From assembly GCA_021030905.1 (NCBI GenBank), contig JAGFMI010000017.1, positions 248,001-312,000 of the forward strand: 64,000 bases of DNA, given 5' to 3'. Below the pieces are notes generated by a model. That model searched no databases and had not been told where the DNA came from. It was given only the letters and a program-made list of their open reading frames with translations. The position numbers were made by a program, and so were the translations under genes. The stretch's first letter is position 1, and the number at the start of each line of letters is the position of its first letter. The DNA is from Pyrenula massariospora (Eukaryota; Ascomycota; Eurotiomycetes; Pyrenulales; Pyrenulaceae). Positions 1-10,671 of the stretch are shown here, piece by piece.

Positions 1-175
1 TACGCATCGGGTTTACCGTCGCTCACCTTGCATATCCCCAGCTGCTCCCGTCAAACCATTTGAGCCCTCGGATCTACCCCGAAGCCCTTGTGTTCCCTCC
101 ACCAACTCAGCTGCAACTTCCATCGTTCAAGCTCCCGCCTCCAAGGCTTGCTGAGATCGTAATCCATTGTTTTCG

Positions 176-1665
176 ATGGATCGATTCTCGCTGGTGCAGT
201 CTCGCAATGGGTCGACTGGTTCAGCCGGACGACAATTTACGTGCGATTGGCAAAAGTCGGAGTGTGGAAAGGTATGCACCCCCTCTACGAAGCTGCAGGC
301 AAATGAAGCTTCAAATGAGTCGGCGATCTCGGCCAGCTAATATCTCGCACGTATAGGTCTTCAATCGAAAGTCCGATCTAGCCAGGCACTATCGCATTCA
401 CACAAACGAGCGACCCTATTCATGTACATGGGAAGGGTGCGACAAAGCCTTCATTCAGCGAAGCGCCTTGACAGTCCACATTCGAACACATACTGGCGAG
501 AAGCCCCATCGGTGCGACTTTGAGAACTGCCGTAAAAGCTTTTCCGACGTGAGTGACAGGCATGTGTTGATGGCTCGAGCTGGTGCTAACATCTCACAAG
601 TCTTCGAGTCTTGCACGTCATCGACGCATCCATACCGGTAACCGCCCCTATAAATGTCAGGACTGCGAGCGAAGGTATGCCGAAACGCACATTTCTACGA
701 TCTGGACCTAACACTGACTGGCCTGCAGCTTCTGCCGCAAGACTACACTGACTAAGCACCGGAGACGGTCTCATCGTTTCGACGGCGGCTCCCCCGTTGA
801 CTCTAGCGAAACTTCAGACACTGAAAGCGAGGTTTCCCCTACTGACCCAGCACACCCTGTCTTCAATCCAAGTCAATGGAACCAACTCCGAGCTCCCTTC
901 GATGGCATGCCCCATCGTTCTCAATCGATGAATAATCTCGTGAAAATGGAAAATGAACCAATGTACAGCCCGGGTATCCAGCATGGCCACAGGTACAGCA
1001 TGTCCGGCGACGCACATATTGGGAATGGGGCAGTGCCAAACAACGGATCTCGGCCTAATCAACCACACCCCAGTCAATTACACTCACAGAACTTGCCTGC
1101 ACAGCAATGGGACTATCGTAAACTCTCAAACCGCATGACACCGACAGTCATCCGCACAGAAATGCAACCCCACACCATGGCCAACAACAACTTGACATCC
1201 GCCCAGTTACAGACGAGTCCCAGCACCATGTCTCCCGCTGATTCCTCGCCTCGCGATCCATCTCAGGCCTACAGCCAGTCCATGCAGAATGCGGCTCAGA
1301 ATTTTGCAGTCGTGCAAAAGCCTGCCGATGCGGCTATACACTATCGGCAATATCCTCAAGCTCAGCCCCATCAACGAGTGCACGTCATCCCACCTCCCCA
1401 GGATACGGGCAATCAGGCTATAGCGACAATCTCACCTCAGTCTCAGACGTATCAATCACCGACAATGGAGGAGCATCAACACATACTGTACGAACAGATC
1501 GGTTTTCAAGAACCTGTCGGAGTTGTTCAGGCTCAACAATTTAACGGCCTTCAATTCCCATATGGCATTTCTGCATCTGCTGATATGTACAAGCCTGAGG
1601 ACTACGGCTTCAATACAACCTACGAGCACATGTTGCCTAGTGAGCGGGCCATGAACAGCTTCTAA
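176..1665 (+). CDS. C2H2 zinc-finger transcription factor (4 exons)
   Basis: Proposed exons are 176-271, 357-548, 601-674 and 729-1665 (432 aa). All three introns have GT..AG ends and keep frame. The ATG at 176 follows an in-frame TGA at 152. The N-terminal part carries consecutive Cys2His2 fingers. The first begins [12 protein letters not shown] and continues across intron 1 into a DLARHYRIH helix; the second and third have the standard HTGEKP-type linkers; the last ends KHRRRSHRF. After the fingers comes a long Gln/Pro/Ser-rich tail typical of an activation or low-complexity region. The family acts as nuclear DNA-binding regulators; the target genes cannot be told from sequence. The exact orthologue is not recognised, so no symbol is given. 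If a further 5' exon exists it lies outside the window. Confidence 0.85.
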
Positions 1666-2618
1666 ACAAGCTCATGACACGAATTTCATACCTCATTCTG
1701 GCCCGGCCTTTCTGCTAAGAAGGCTTCTCTGCTCGGGCTCGGTTCATTTTCATGGATTGATCTCCTTCCGGGAGGTCATTTCCGGATCAAAAGCGCTTTC
1801 GATCTTAATTGCGTATCTAGTTTGGATTAATTGTATAATATTCTCCGGGCTCTGCGATGATTGACGAATTTCTTTCTCGATTCAGCCATTTATTGCTTTC
1901 TGGGGATGATGAAATTCTTGACGATTTTCAATTCAGAGATACCCTCTACAATGGGCTGGAATTATGGGGGTGGATTGATGATGTTGACGATAGTTTCTGA
2001 GATAACACATGTTTTGAAGGATTGTTTTCTTGACTCACTATGTGGATTGGTTGGTGGGTCTGACAAGATTGGCACTGTCAGGCACTGTGGTAATGGATGA
2101 TGTTGGGTGAACGAATAGTCACTTGCTGCCATTGTTCTGCAGAAATAGTCTGTGCAAAGTTTAGTGACAAAGTAAATCAAAATATCTCTACGGTCATATT
2201 AAGCCTCTCGCATTTCCCCAGTGGTTAAATCTGGTAAAAGGCTAACTTGAGCAATATACGTAGCCGCTGACTATTTTCTAGGTATAACGACTATGTATAT
2301 TAGCCCTTCATCCACTTATCCAGTGTTCGGTTGCCATAAGGTGAACAGTCACGTGTCGAAACTCGGTGATCGTACAGAAATTTCGCCGATTGGCCAAGCC
2401 TCCAGTGCTAAAGTGGTGGGCTCACCCGCTCGTCGACTTAGCCCTGCAGGTTCTCGTTGTCTACCATCTCTTCAGCCGAACTATTCGTCTGCATTTCATT
2501 CCTTTGACAAGGCGCAATTTTCTCATGATTTTCTTTAGTTGAGCGTGTTTATTTTTCCATCTTTTCAACCTACCATCGTGCTTTGGCAGCTCACGGCATT
2601 GACCGGGCGAAGTCGAAC
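1666..2618. other. Intergenic: 3' end of the zinc-finger gene and promoter of the i-AAA protease gene
   Basis: No gene is seen here. The open frames present are short and most lack an ATG. The stretch just before 2619 is pyrimidine-rich, as expected of a fungal promoter and 5' leader. Confidence 0.5.
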
Positions 2619-5279
2619 ATGGCCCTGCAATCTTCGATATCTCAGCTTCCTGTAGGTCTTGCGCCTCGCCATATATGTTTAAACCGTGGCCGGAAAACTA
2701 ATCTGGGGCCTTTACAGAGTTTTTCGCAGTCTGTCGGATCGCTACCTTCTGTATCGACCGCACTCGAGACGTCGTGGAATCTACTTCGCCACTCTGCCAA
2801 TGAGGTGTCGGCAACAGGAAAGCGGAAGAAGAGCAGACTCCCTCAGAGGCAGACCGGATTGAAGCAACATACTGTATGTGATAGCCTCCCATGCAGCAGG
2901 TTTTCGCTGACATGTAGTCAGCCTGTGAGCAGTGCGAAGCTCCCCGAATGTCTTGAGTCTGCCTCTCTCTCGTCCTTGCAAGCGTCTCGTTCCCTCGATT
3001 TTTCGACAGTGAATGGCCGTCCAGCTGCAGCACAAAATGTGTTGCAGCGATGGTCACGATCCTTGGCACATAGCAATCGCGGTAGTACGCCATGGGTGGG
3101 ACAGTCATGTACTCCAAGAGGTGGCAGACTTTTATCGTCAATATTTGATCCATTGCATGCAAGATCATTTTCGACCGGCACCAATATTAATCGTCGAATC
3201 TATGACTCGAGGCTACCTACGCAAATTCTCTTCGCCACCCCGCGCAGATACGCATCAACTTCGTCATTAAACCGTATGGAACGAAATGTACTTGGCCATC
3301 TGGAGCGAAATGCGAATTCACATCCACAAAGTGCAGTACACCAAGAAGCTTTCTATGATATGCTAATTGCCAATGACCTGCCGAAAATTGTTATCGAGCG
3401 ATACAACACTGGACGTTACGCTACGAATGACAGGATCGACGCTGCCTACATGAGGGCTCTACGTCTGACAGGAGCTCTACCCGCCTCCAGTGCTGCCAAT
3501 TCACCTTCTCAGGATGGTCATCATGGCCTTAGCCAGGAGACTCTTAATGCTGTTGGCCAAGCCGTGGCTGCTCACACCACCGGCAGCCACGTCAGTTCCG
3601 TTAGCGGGTCTACGAAGTCAGGAAATGGCAGCAAGGAAGCGCCGCTTCATGTGGTTGTAAATCAATCTAAGGGATCGGTAGCCCTTCAGTGGTTCAGACT
3701 TTTTGTCATAATGGGTGTCTCCGCCTATTTCCTCGTGGTCACACTCACGATGGTGTCCGAGGCATTTGGCGGGATTCGCACGCGAGGCATTCAGAGCAAT
3801 GAAGTACAGGCGCAGAACCAGACTGTCCGTTTCAGCGATGTACATGGTTGCGACGAAGCCAAGGACGAAGTTCAGGAGCTTGTGGAATTTCTCAAGAATC
3901 CTGACCGCTTCAACGCTCTTGGTGGGAAATTGCCAAAGGGGGTTCTTATGGTGGGCCCTCCTGGAACTGGCAAGACACTGTTAGCGAAAGCTGTAGCTGG
4001 TGAAGCTGGTGTCCCCTTCTTCTACATGTCTGGCTCTGAGTTCGACGAGCTCTATGTTGGTGTCGGTGCGAAGCGTGTTCGGGATCTTTTTGCACAGGCT
4101 CGGGCCAAGTCACCGGCTATTATTTTCATCGATGAGCTTGATGCAGTAGGCGGGAAGCGGAATCCGCGAGACCCCAATTACGCGAAACAGACGCTAAACC
4201 AGCTGCTTACGGAGCTCGATGGCTTTAACCCGTCTACAGGCATTGTTCTAATCGCCGCCACGAACGCACCAGATGCTCTCGACAAAGCCTTAACGCGACC
4301 TGGACGGTTCGATCGCCGTGTTGTGGTCGACCTTCCTGACGTAAGAGGTCGTATCGCTATCTTAAAGCATCACATGCGCAACGTTCAAGTCTCCACCGAA
4401 GTTGACGCAACTCTTATCGCCCGTGGAACGTCCGGCTTCAGTGGCGCTGACCTTGAAAACCTCATTAACCAAGCTGCCGTCCGTGCTTCCCGCCTCAAGC
4501 AAAAGAAAGTCACCTCGATCGACCTGGAATGGGCCAAAGACAAGATTCTCATGGGTGCCGAAAACCGCTCTAAAGTCATCCAAGAAAAAGACAGGATCCT
4601 CACCGCGTACCACGAAGCCGGCCATGCTCTGGTCAGTCTCTGCACGCCCGCCGCCATGCCCTTGCACAAGATGACCATCTTACCCCGCGGCCACGCCCTT
4701 GGCATCACCTTCTCCCTTCCCGAAATGGACATTGTAAGCCAAACCTACATCGAATACCTCGCCCAGATCGACTCGGCCATGGGCGGCCGCGCCGCGGAAG
4801 AACTCCTCAACGGGCCCGAGAACGTGAGCAGCGGCTGCTCCTCGGACATCCAGGCCGCCACCCGCATCGCCTACCGGCTCGTCACGGACATGGGCTTCAG
4901 CAAGAAGCTCGGCAGCGTCGACATGTACAGCAACTACGCGGAGCTGTCGTCGGAGACGAAGAAGGAGATCGAGGAGGAGGTGCGGGACATCATCAACGGG
5001 GCGTACGAGCGGGCGACGCGGATCCTGAAGGAGAATCGGGGGACGTTAGAGCGGTTGAAGGATGCGGTGCTGGAGTTTGAGACGTTGACCAGGGAGGAGA
5101 TGGAGACCATCTACAAGGGGGGGAAGCTGGATAAGATTAAGCCGGCGGAGATGGGGAAGGGGGGCAATAGTAATAATAGTGGGGAGGGGGAGGAAAAGGA
5201 GAAGGAGAAGGAGAAGAGCGGGTTGAAGGGGGTACCGATTAAGTTGCCCGAGGTGCTTTTGCCGACGGGGAAGAAGTGA
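2619..5279 (+). CDS. YME1: Mitochondrial i-AAA protease, Yme1/FtsH family
   Basis: A single exon of 886 aa. The ATG at 2619 is the first in frame; an open run of about 12 codons before it has none. The N-terminal ~350 residues are Ser/Arg-rich with few acidic residues, fitting a long mitochondrial presequence. One transmembrane segment follows at about residues 353-375. The AAA module has Walker A GPPGTGKT (446-453) and Walker B IIFIDELD (about 501-508). The M41 metalloprotease module has the zinc motif HEAGH (665-669) and a likely third ligand Asp743. Known members sit in the mitochondrial inner membrane with the active site facing the intermembrane space and degrade or extract membrane proteins. 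One membrane segment rather than two supports i-AAA over m-AAA. The Lys/Glu-rich C-terminal tail is an extension. It is longer than yeast Yme1 (747 aa), mostly at the N-terminus. Confidence 0.95.
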   Translation: MALQSSISQLPVGLAPRHICLNRGRKTNLGPLQSFSQSVGSLPSVSTALETSWNLLRHSANEVSATGKRKKSRLPQRQTGLKQHTVCDSLPCSRFSLTCSQPVSSAKLPECLESASLSSLQASRSLDFSTVNGRPAAAQNVLQRWSRSLAHSNRGSTPWVGQSCTPRGGRLLSSIFDPLHARSFSTGTNINRRIYDSRLPTQILFATPRRYASTSSLNRMERNVLGHLERNANSHPQSAVHQEAFYDMLIANDLPKIVIERYNTGRYATNDRIDAAYMRALRLTGALPASSAANSPSQDGHHGLSQETLNAVGQAVAAHTTGSHVSSVSGSTKSGNGSKEAPLHVVVNQSKGSVALQWFRLFVIMGVSAYFLVVTLTMVSEAFGGIRTRGIQSNEVQAQNQTVRFSDVHGCDEAKDEVQELVEFLKNPDRFNALGGKLPKGVLMVGPPGTGKTLLAKAVAGEAGVPFFYMSGSEFDELYVGVGAKRVRDLFAQARAKSPAIIFIDELDAVGGKRNPRDPNYAKQTLNQLLTELDGFNPSTGIVLIAATNAPDALDKALTRPGRFDRRVVVDLPDVRGRIAILKHHMRNVQVSTEVDATLIARGTSGFSGADLENLINQAAVRASRLKQKKVTSIDLEWAKDKILMGAENRSKVIQEKDRILTAYHEAGHALVSLCTPAAMPLHKMTILPRGHALGITFSLPEMDIVSQTYIEYLAQIDSAMGGRAAEELLNGPENVSSGCSSDIQAATRIAYRLVTDMGFSKKLGSVDMYSNYAELSSETKKEIEEEVRDIINGAYERATRILKENRGTLERLKDAVLEFETLTREEMETIYKGGKLDKIKPAEMGKGGNSNNSGEGEEKEKEKEKSGLKGVPIKLPEVLLPTGKK

Positions 5280-6111
5280 ACTGAAGTGAGAGGAGCGGAG
5301 AGAAAGATAAGAAAAAGAATGAAATAATTATCTACGCTCTTAGGGAGGCGATTGATTCGGTTTTTTGGGGGAGACTTGGCAACTCTTAAGTTGGGTCTGT
5401 AGAGTACAATGACTACCCAATTGTTTTTTTTTTTTCGGTTTGGATATCGGATCGGAGACGATCTGATCCCTCTACCCTACCCTGCACTACCGTAGCCCAT
5501 CCTGCCTGACTATATGTAGACATTCGAAACTTTCACCGCTTCCCGCCCCTCCTCTCCTCTCCCACTCCTTAGCGCCTAAGAGTGTTTGATTATTAGTGCA
5601 GGGACCTTTTTCCTTTGCTCTGCTCTGCTTTACTCTGCTTTGCGGCGGCATGGAGCGGCCAAGGCTTGGAGTGGAGAATGCCGAGAGAAGGGGGAGGGGG
5701 GGGTTGGAGAAGCTGGGCGGGAGAAGAGGGGAGCGAAAAAGAGGATCTATAGGTTTCATTTCTTTTCTTGCGGCTGGTCGGGGTGGATTGTGGGTAGGGT
5801 ATGTGGGTAGAGGGTATGGGAGGGGGTGGTGTTGCTGTTGCTTGTGCTGGGGGTTGAAGGGTGTAGAGTGGTTCCCGCGGGGTTGTTGGGTGGGATATAC
5901 TATAGGATGGGTGGATAGAGAACAAATTCCCGTTAAGGGCGGGAGTTCTTTGGGAAATAGAGGGATGGGCTCGTGTTGGGGAGATGTCGGTATGGTAGAA
6001 GATGTGAGTATTTCTTGCTCAATGCTGCTGGATTCAGCCTCCTCAAGAGACCACCTAGCTACAACATATGTCTATCTGGATGAATATCCCCATATATCCG
6101 TGCCCATGTAT
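5280..6111. other. Intergenic between convergent genes, low-complexity
   Basis: This lies between the 3' ends of the protease gene (+) and the WBP2-like gene (-). It holds a long T run near 5425-5437 and a strongly G-rich, strand-biased stretch at about 5640-5900. A long plus-strand open frame runs through it but looks like compositional chance. Confidence 0.5.
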
Positions 6112-7337
6112 TTAATCACAGCTCATCCGCCTCTCCAACTCGGCGACAACGCTCTGCTGCTGCGCTTCCTCGTAGCCCGGCGGCGGCTCCGACGGCGGCG
6201 TGAAAACCTCCTCCCTCGGCGACTCGACAACAGCCGCAGCGGCGGGCGCGGTGTCGTTGGTGGCAGACGGCGTGATGCGCGTGCCCATGAGCCCGATCGT
6301 GATGTCGTCCTCCTGCCGCTCTGTTGATGATCGAGGGGGTTCGTAGGCGGGGAGTTGCTCGAGGTCGACAACGACCGGATTGTTGTTGTTGGTGGTGGGA
6401 TTGGAGAGGGAGTGGGTTTCGTGGGCCTGGGAGAGGCGCTCTTTGATCTGCTCGAAGCGGGTGTGGAGGTCGAAGACGCCGCCGTCTTTGAAGGTGAGGC
6501 GCAGGGAGAGGGCGGAGGGCGTGGGGGGGATGTTGCCGTTGGGGACGGGTTGGAGGGTTGCGGCCCATGCGTCTACGCTGGGTGTGAGTGGGCGAGGGGA
6601 GAAGGGATAGGAGGGGTGAAGGAGGTAGAGGTGTGAGAAGGTACAGATAAGAAGGAGAAGGGGAAAGGGGAAAGAGGGAATGGGGCCGAGGGGGAAATAG
6701 TATTAGGACAGCGAACGAAAGGAAGGTTCGGCTTACTTGGACCGAATATAGGGGACGTTACATGAGTGTCCTTCTCACGCGAGATCAGCTAGTCGTTCCA
6801 AATAAAGCAGACAGCTTAGGGACGGTGTACGAACATGCAAGTTTCCTAATGGAGCAGAAAAGCTTTGAAACGCGTCTGTCGAAGTCGTGGGTAGATAAAT
6901 CATACGCTGATTGGTGAGATAGACTATCCCTGTGGGGGAGGATATCGAGACCGCGTTTCCGGGGTACCCCTTTGGCGTACTGATGGATAGTGATACTCGA
7001 GAAGGCGTTGTATGAAGTGTACGTTCATTGGGAAGGGGGATGAAGGGTAACCCTGAGGGAGAAGGATTGGTGCGGGTGGGTAACATCACCCAGCTATGGG
7101 AACGACATTAGTCGAGATTGTGAATAGCAGCGTAGTAAAGGAGACGAAAGAATAAGTCTTTGCAAGCTATGAAGACTTATAACTTGAAAAAAGTTAGGGA
7201 ACAGAAAGCCATCCTCTATTTGGTGTGAAGTAGAGTGGACTGGAAGTAGGTAATAGGGTGGAACGGATGCCAAGTCTAGGAAGTGAAAGCAAAGACCGCA
7301 ATGATTTTCAGAAGTAAAACACTTACTTTATCGACAT
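6112..7337 (-). CDS. WBP2-like GRAM-domain protein with PPxY motif (UPF0664 type)
   Basis: Exons on the minus strand are 7337-7327, 7093-6835, 6770-6737 and 6572-6112 (254 aa). The first exon is only 11 nt (ATG TCG ATA AA) and joins to give MSINWVML, the N-terminus I recall for fungal WBP2-like proteins. The GRAM/PH-like region follows, with IVYLTNQRMIYLP, FQSFSAPL, a short exon coding DTHVTSPIFGPN, then a VFDLHTRFEQIKERL stretch. The C-terminus has a Pro-rich segment with PPPGYEEA, a PPxY motif of the kind bound by WW domains of Nedd4/Rsp5 ubiquitin ligases. Family members are small cytosolic adaptors; the fission-yeast relative is described as stress-induced. Intron donors are GTAAGT, GTTCGT (weak) and GTAAGC. 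The main coding frame of the last exon has no early ATG, so simple ORF calling misses it. Confidence 0.85.
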
Positions 7338-8286
7338 TCTGGTACCTCGCACGTGTGTGGCTTAGCTATGCTTGAGACATCGAGCAGCGGCAGCAGGTGG
7401 ATTATCTAAGACACGAGGACAAGGCGCAGGTCATCGGCGCATGCGTTAGCGTTCTGGGCCCACGAGGAAACCTCGAACAGGTGCGTTGATAATTAGTAGT
7501 TCAAGAGATAATTTCGATCTCTACCTGCTGCGTCTGACGTTTGATGGCGTGAGGAGCTGAAAAGCGATACGAAATTTGAAACTTTCATCTATCTCGTGTA
7601 ACCGCAGCGGCCAAAGACCAGACCACCAGAGACAGAGTTTTAGAGGTGCGGGATTGAAGATAATGATGACCCCTAGAAGAAATCGTCAAGTATCACAAAC
7701 GCTTCTTTAGTGAGGGTAAGATGACTTGACTTGCTGGATCCTGAGGAATCTCAATATCAGATTATCGTCGACGGAGCGTTCCCAGAATTCAAATGACATG
7801 ATTCTTTGACACATGACCGTGAACACGGCCGTCGTGACATGGGCACACAGCAAGAAACCATCGATCTACATGACCTGCGTATTTGTACAGATGTCTATAT
7901 CAATAGTCGAAAGAATATCCTAGGTTCCGTAACCACGCCAAACCCTACTATCTTAACCCCGGGATTTTCCATGCACGCAAAATGACATTTCAACGTCACG
8001 CAGGATGGGGTCCAAAAGGCGTTCCCCAAACGTCCAACCACACAGCCTTGTGCTGAAACGGCTGCCTGAGGCTGATAGTAGAGGCACTGAAACCATTGAT
8101 CGTATTTCTCTTCTCTTCTCTTCTTCTCGCATCTGCCTGATATCTATGATCCCAATGATTTCAAAGACTTCTTCTTAGCTGACTTTTTGCACAACTTTTC
8201 GCAGCCGATGACCGTCCGACATGGCTCCAGCACCGTCGCAGCTATGCACCTGAGAGCAGCGCGCTACGGCGTGCGCCAGACTTCCC
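7338..8286. other. Divergent promoter region
   Basis: This separates the start of the WBP2-like gene (-) from the coiled-coil protein gene (+). No ORF with coding character was seen. The plus-strand end is CT-rich (about 8105-8135), a common feature upstream of fungal starts. Confidence 0.5.
8221..8253 (+). promoter_or_regulatory. Possible upstream ORF (10 codons) ahead of the 8287 gene
   Basis: ATG at 8221 opens a 10-codon frame, MAPAPSQLCT, that ends at TGA 8251-8253, 33 nt before the ATG at 8287. If it lies in the leader it could lower translation of the main frame. It could also fall upstream of the transcription start. Confidence 0.25.
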
Positions 8287-9957
8287 ATGGAGCATAGAGA
8301 AAACGCCAGCGCTGAGGCTACATCTTCGAGGCTCTGGTCGCCGGCATCGCATTTCACCCCAGCGATGCAATTGATTTCAGATCATTTTGCCAGCGCCCAA
8401 AGAGCCAGACCAGGATCACGTGCTTCGACAGCCCGGGACTCGCTTGATCTTTCGAGGGCCGACACAGTATCTTCGCCCAGGCTGTCAATATCAGATTACA
8501 TGGATTTTCCTCCAGCAGTGCAGAACAGACCGCCTTCGATCCATTCGCGGACAAGTAGGGCAAGCTCGGTCAGATCAACCCGCACAGGAGTCAGCATCGC
8601 CACTATCCAAGATGATGCTCGTAGTATTGACCTCCAATTTGGCGGGCAATCATTCCGTATTACTAGAGATGGATCAAGGATCTTAACAGATGACCCAGAA
8701 TATCTGCCGCCTTATTCAACGGCCCTTCCACATGTCGAGGAAGAAGATATTGACGATGATGACTCCAGCACTTGGACCGCCTACCCTGGAGAATCTACAG
8801 CGGAATCGGATACAGAAGGCCCTTCGATGACTGCTTCGTATCCGTGGACCAATATATTTACACCGACCAGTAGCCAGGGTTCGGAAGTTGCGCCTGAGAG
8901 GCAGCGGTCGAGATCAGACGCTCCACAGCCCTCTCTTCAATCACCTAGCAGCTCTGGGGATCGAGGACTTAGGAGGTCTTTATCTTACAGATCACCAAAA
9001 GATATCAACCGGAACCCATCCTTTACTGCCGGTCCCGAAAGGATCAGTGTGGATAAAAGACGGACAGTATCCGAAGGTGATGTACTGACCATGACGTTAC
9101 CTGCGGCGATAAATGTGCCTTTGAAGCGAAGAAATGGGATCAGATTGCCGAAACTCCTCATTAATGGTGGAGCACCTCTGAGTCCAAGTAGCGGAAGCGG
9201 TTATCTTCTCGTTGACAATAGAGTCAGCCCTTCAAGCTCCCGTGAGACCCAGTCAGCCGGTCCTACCTTTGGCTCGTCTATCCCGCAACGTCAAAGCGAA
9301 GAAGACGGTCCTGCCCCATCGTCGCCAACTTTCATCGGCCGTGATGCCCCAGGAGTCTTTCCGTTTCCACCGCCGAAGATTGTCATCTCACAGCGTGAGA
9401 ATTCAGTCACGGACGAAACAGGCCACCTGACCCCAACTGGGACCGGCTACATTTTACAAAGCCCTGCGCAGATTGAAGAGAATTTCGCCGAATCACGCAC
9501 GCCGCCTGCTATGGACAGTGAGAATGACATCTCTATTCATTATACCCGCATGATTCGAAGCATCGATCGTGACTATCGCAAAGCTTTGCATGAGAGGGAC
9601 ACCGAGTTGACCAATTTACGCGTGAGACTCAATGAAAAGGATACGGTATACCGGCAGGAATTGAGAGCCCGGGATTTCTTGATCGACGATCTGAAGGCAA
9701 GGATGACCCACCTTGAAGAAGAAGTATCACGGAGGGTAGAAAGCGCTCGAAATGAAGTGGAGGAGTTGTGGGAGTCGAGATGGAAAGATCGAGATCACCA
9801 TCTTGTTGAGCGTATGAGAAGAATCGAGACAGACAGTCAGAAGCAGGTTGAGAGAGCTGTGGCGGAAAGGGACAGGGAGTGGGCCGTGGAATGGCAGGAG
9901 AAACAGGGACAATTGATCGAGAGAGTCCGGGTCGCTGAGAGACTACGGGAGGCGTGA
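8287..9957 (+). CDS. Conserved-looking protein with C-terminal coiled coil, function unknown
   Basis: A single exon of 556 aa from ATG 8287 with clean coding character. Residues 1-400 are Ser/Pro/Arg-rich and probably disordered, with several short acidic or SDxD-like patches. From about residue 415 the protein becomes a charged helical stretch, including RMIRSIDRDYRKALHERD, then heptad-like Leu/Arg/Glu repeats to the end, so a coiled coil of about 130 residues is likely. No catalytic motif, signal peptide or membrane segment was seen. I do not recognise the family. A scaffold or cytoskeleton-linked role would fit the architecture but is only a guess. Confidence 0.75.
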   Translation: MEHRENASAEATSSRLWSPASHFTPAMQLISDHFASAQRARPGSRASTARDSLDLSRADTVSSPRLSISDYMDFPPAVQNRPPSIHSRTSRASSVRSTRTGVSIATIQDDARSIDLQFGGQSFRITRDGSRILTDDPEYLPPYSTALPHVEEEDIDDDDSSTWTAYPGESTAESDTEGPSMTASYPWTNIFTPTSSQGSEVAPERQRSRSDAPQPSLQSPSSSGDRGLRRSLSYRSPKDINRNPSFTAGPERISVDKRRTVSEGDVLTMTLPAAINVPLKRRNGIRLPKLLINGGAPLSPSSGSGYLLVDNRVSPSSSRETQSAGPTFGSSIPQRQSEEDGPAPSSPTFIGRDAPGVFPFPPPKIVISQRENSVTDETGHLTPTGTGYILQSPAQIEENFAESRTPPAMDSENDISIHYTRMIRSIDRDYRKALHERDTELTNLRVRLNEKDTVYRQELRARDFLIDDLKARMTHLEEEVSRRVESARNEVEELWESRWKDRDHHLVERMRRIETDSQKQVERAVAERDREWAVEWQEKQGQLIERVRVAERLREA

Positions 9958-10671
9958 GATCTTCTTTGATTATATAGGAACGGCATAAACACAGGGTTGC
10001 AATAATAGGAGGGATATAACAAGTTCGATGGGCAAAAGGCGGATTTGACTAGTTTAGGTATGTAGCTGTGCGAGCAAACGAATTTGGAACGAATGGATTT
10101 GGGGTCAACCCATGTTCCGTCAGCTGATCGATGAACGCAATTGAGTTTTCCATGCAAGCCATCAGCTCCTTACAGGACTCTAAGTTCATGGAGCAACCAG
10201 ACGATTTTAAGATTTTTGATGTCTCGCAAGCACAGCGACGACGTCATTTGGCGGGCCGCTTTGGTTACATAGCGCGGGGAAGGCTTCCGGTGTACTATGC
10301 AGGTCAACAAGTTCTCAACGGTTTCACACAATCCACACCCCCAATTCTTCTGAGGCCCTTGTCTGTTTGCTTTCACCTCTCTTGAAGAAGCAGATTTAGC
10401 TTCATGATGCCAAATTTTGGTCCTCATCATCAGTTGTCTTGCATAATTCACTCCGACAGGCGCCAATGAGAAGCTTCGAAAGGCAGCATTGTACTCTCAT
10501 TTCGGAGCACGCGAGCTCGAGATCCACACCTCAGTCATTCCATACTGATTTAACAGCTATATATCTGAAGAGGTTTCGGTGAAAGTTTCTTTGCTTACTG
10601 GAGGGGCTCACGTGTTCAGGTTTGACGAGGTCCATCCTCAAGAACTTGTATTTGATAACAGATCTCCTACC
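9958..10671. other. Intergenic
   Basis: No supported gene. An 84-codon ATG frame at 10131-10385 has no recognisable features. The last ~170 bases are probably the promoter and leader of the acyltransferase gene. Confidence 0.5.

Noticed and set aside
5596-6327. 243-codon plus-strand open frame rich in Gly/Arg
   Set aside because: It overlaps the last exon of the WBP2-like gene on the other strand, lacks an ATG at its start and has low-complexity composition.
6116-6568. 150-codon minus frame rich in Arg/His/Pro
   Set aside because: Out-of-frame shadow of the WBP2-like last exon; the true frame gives family motifs.
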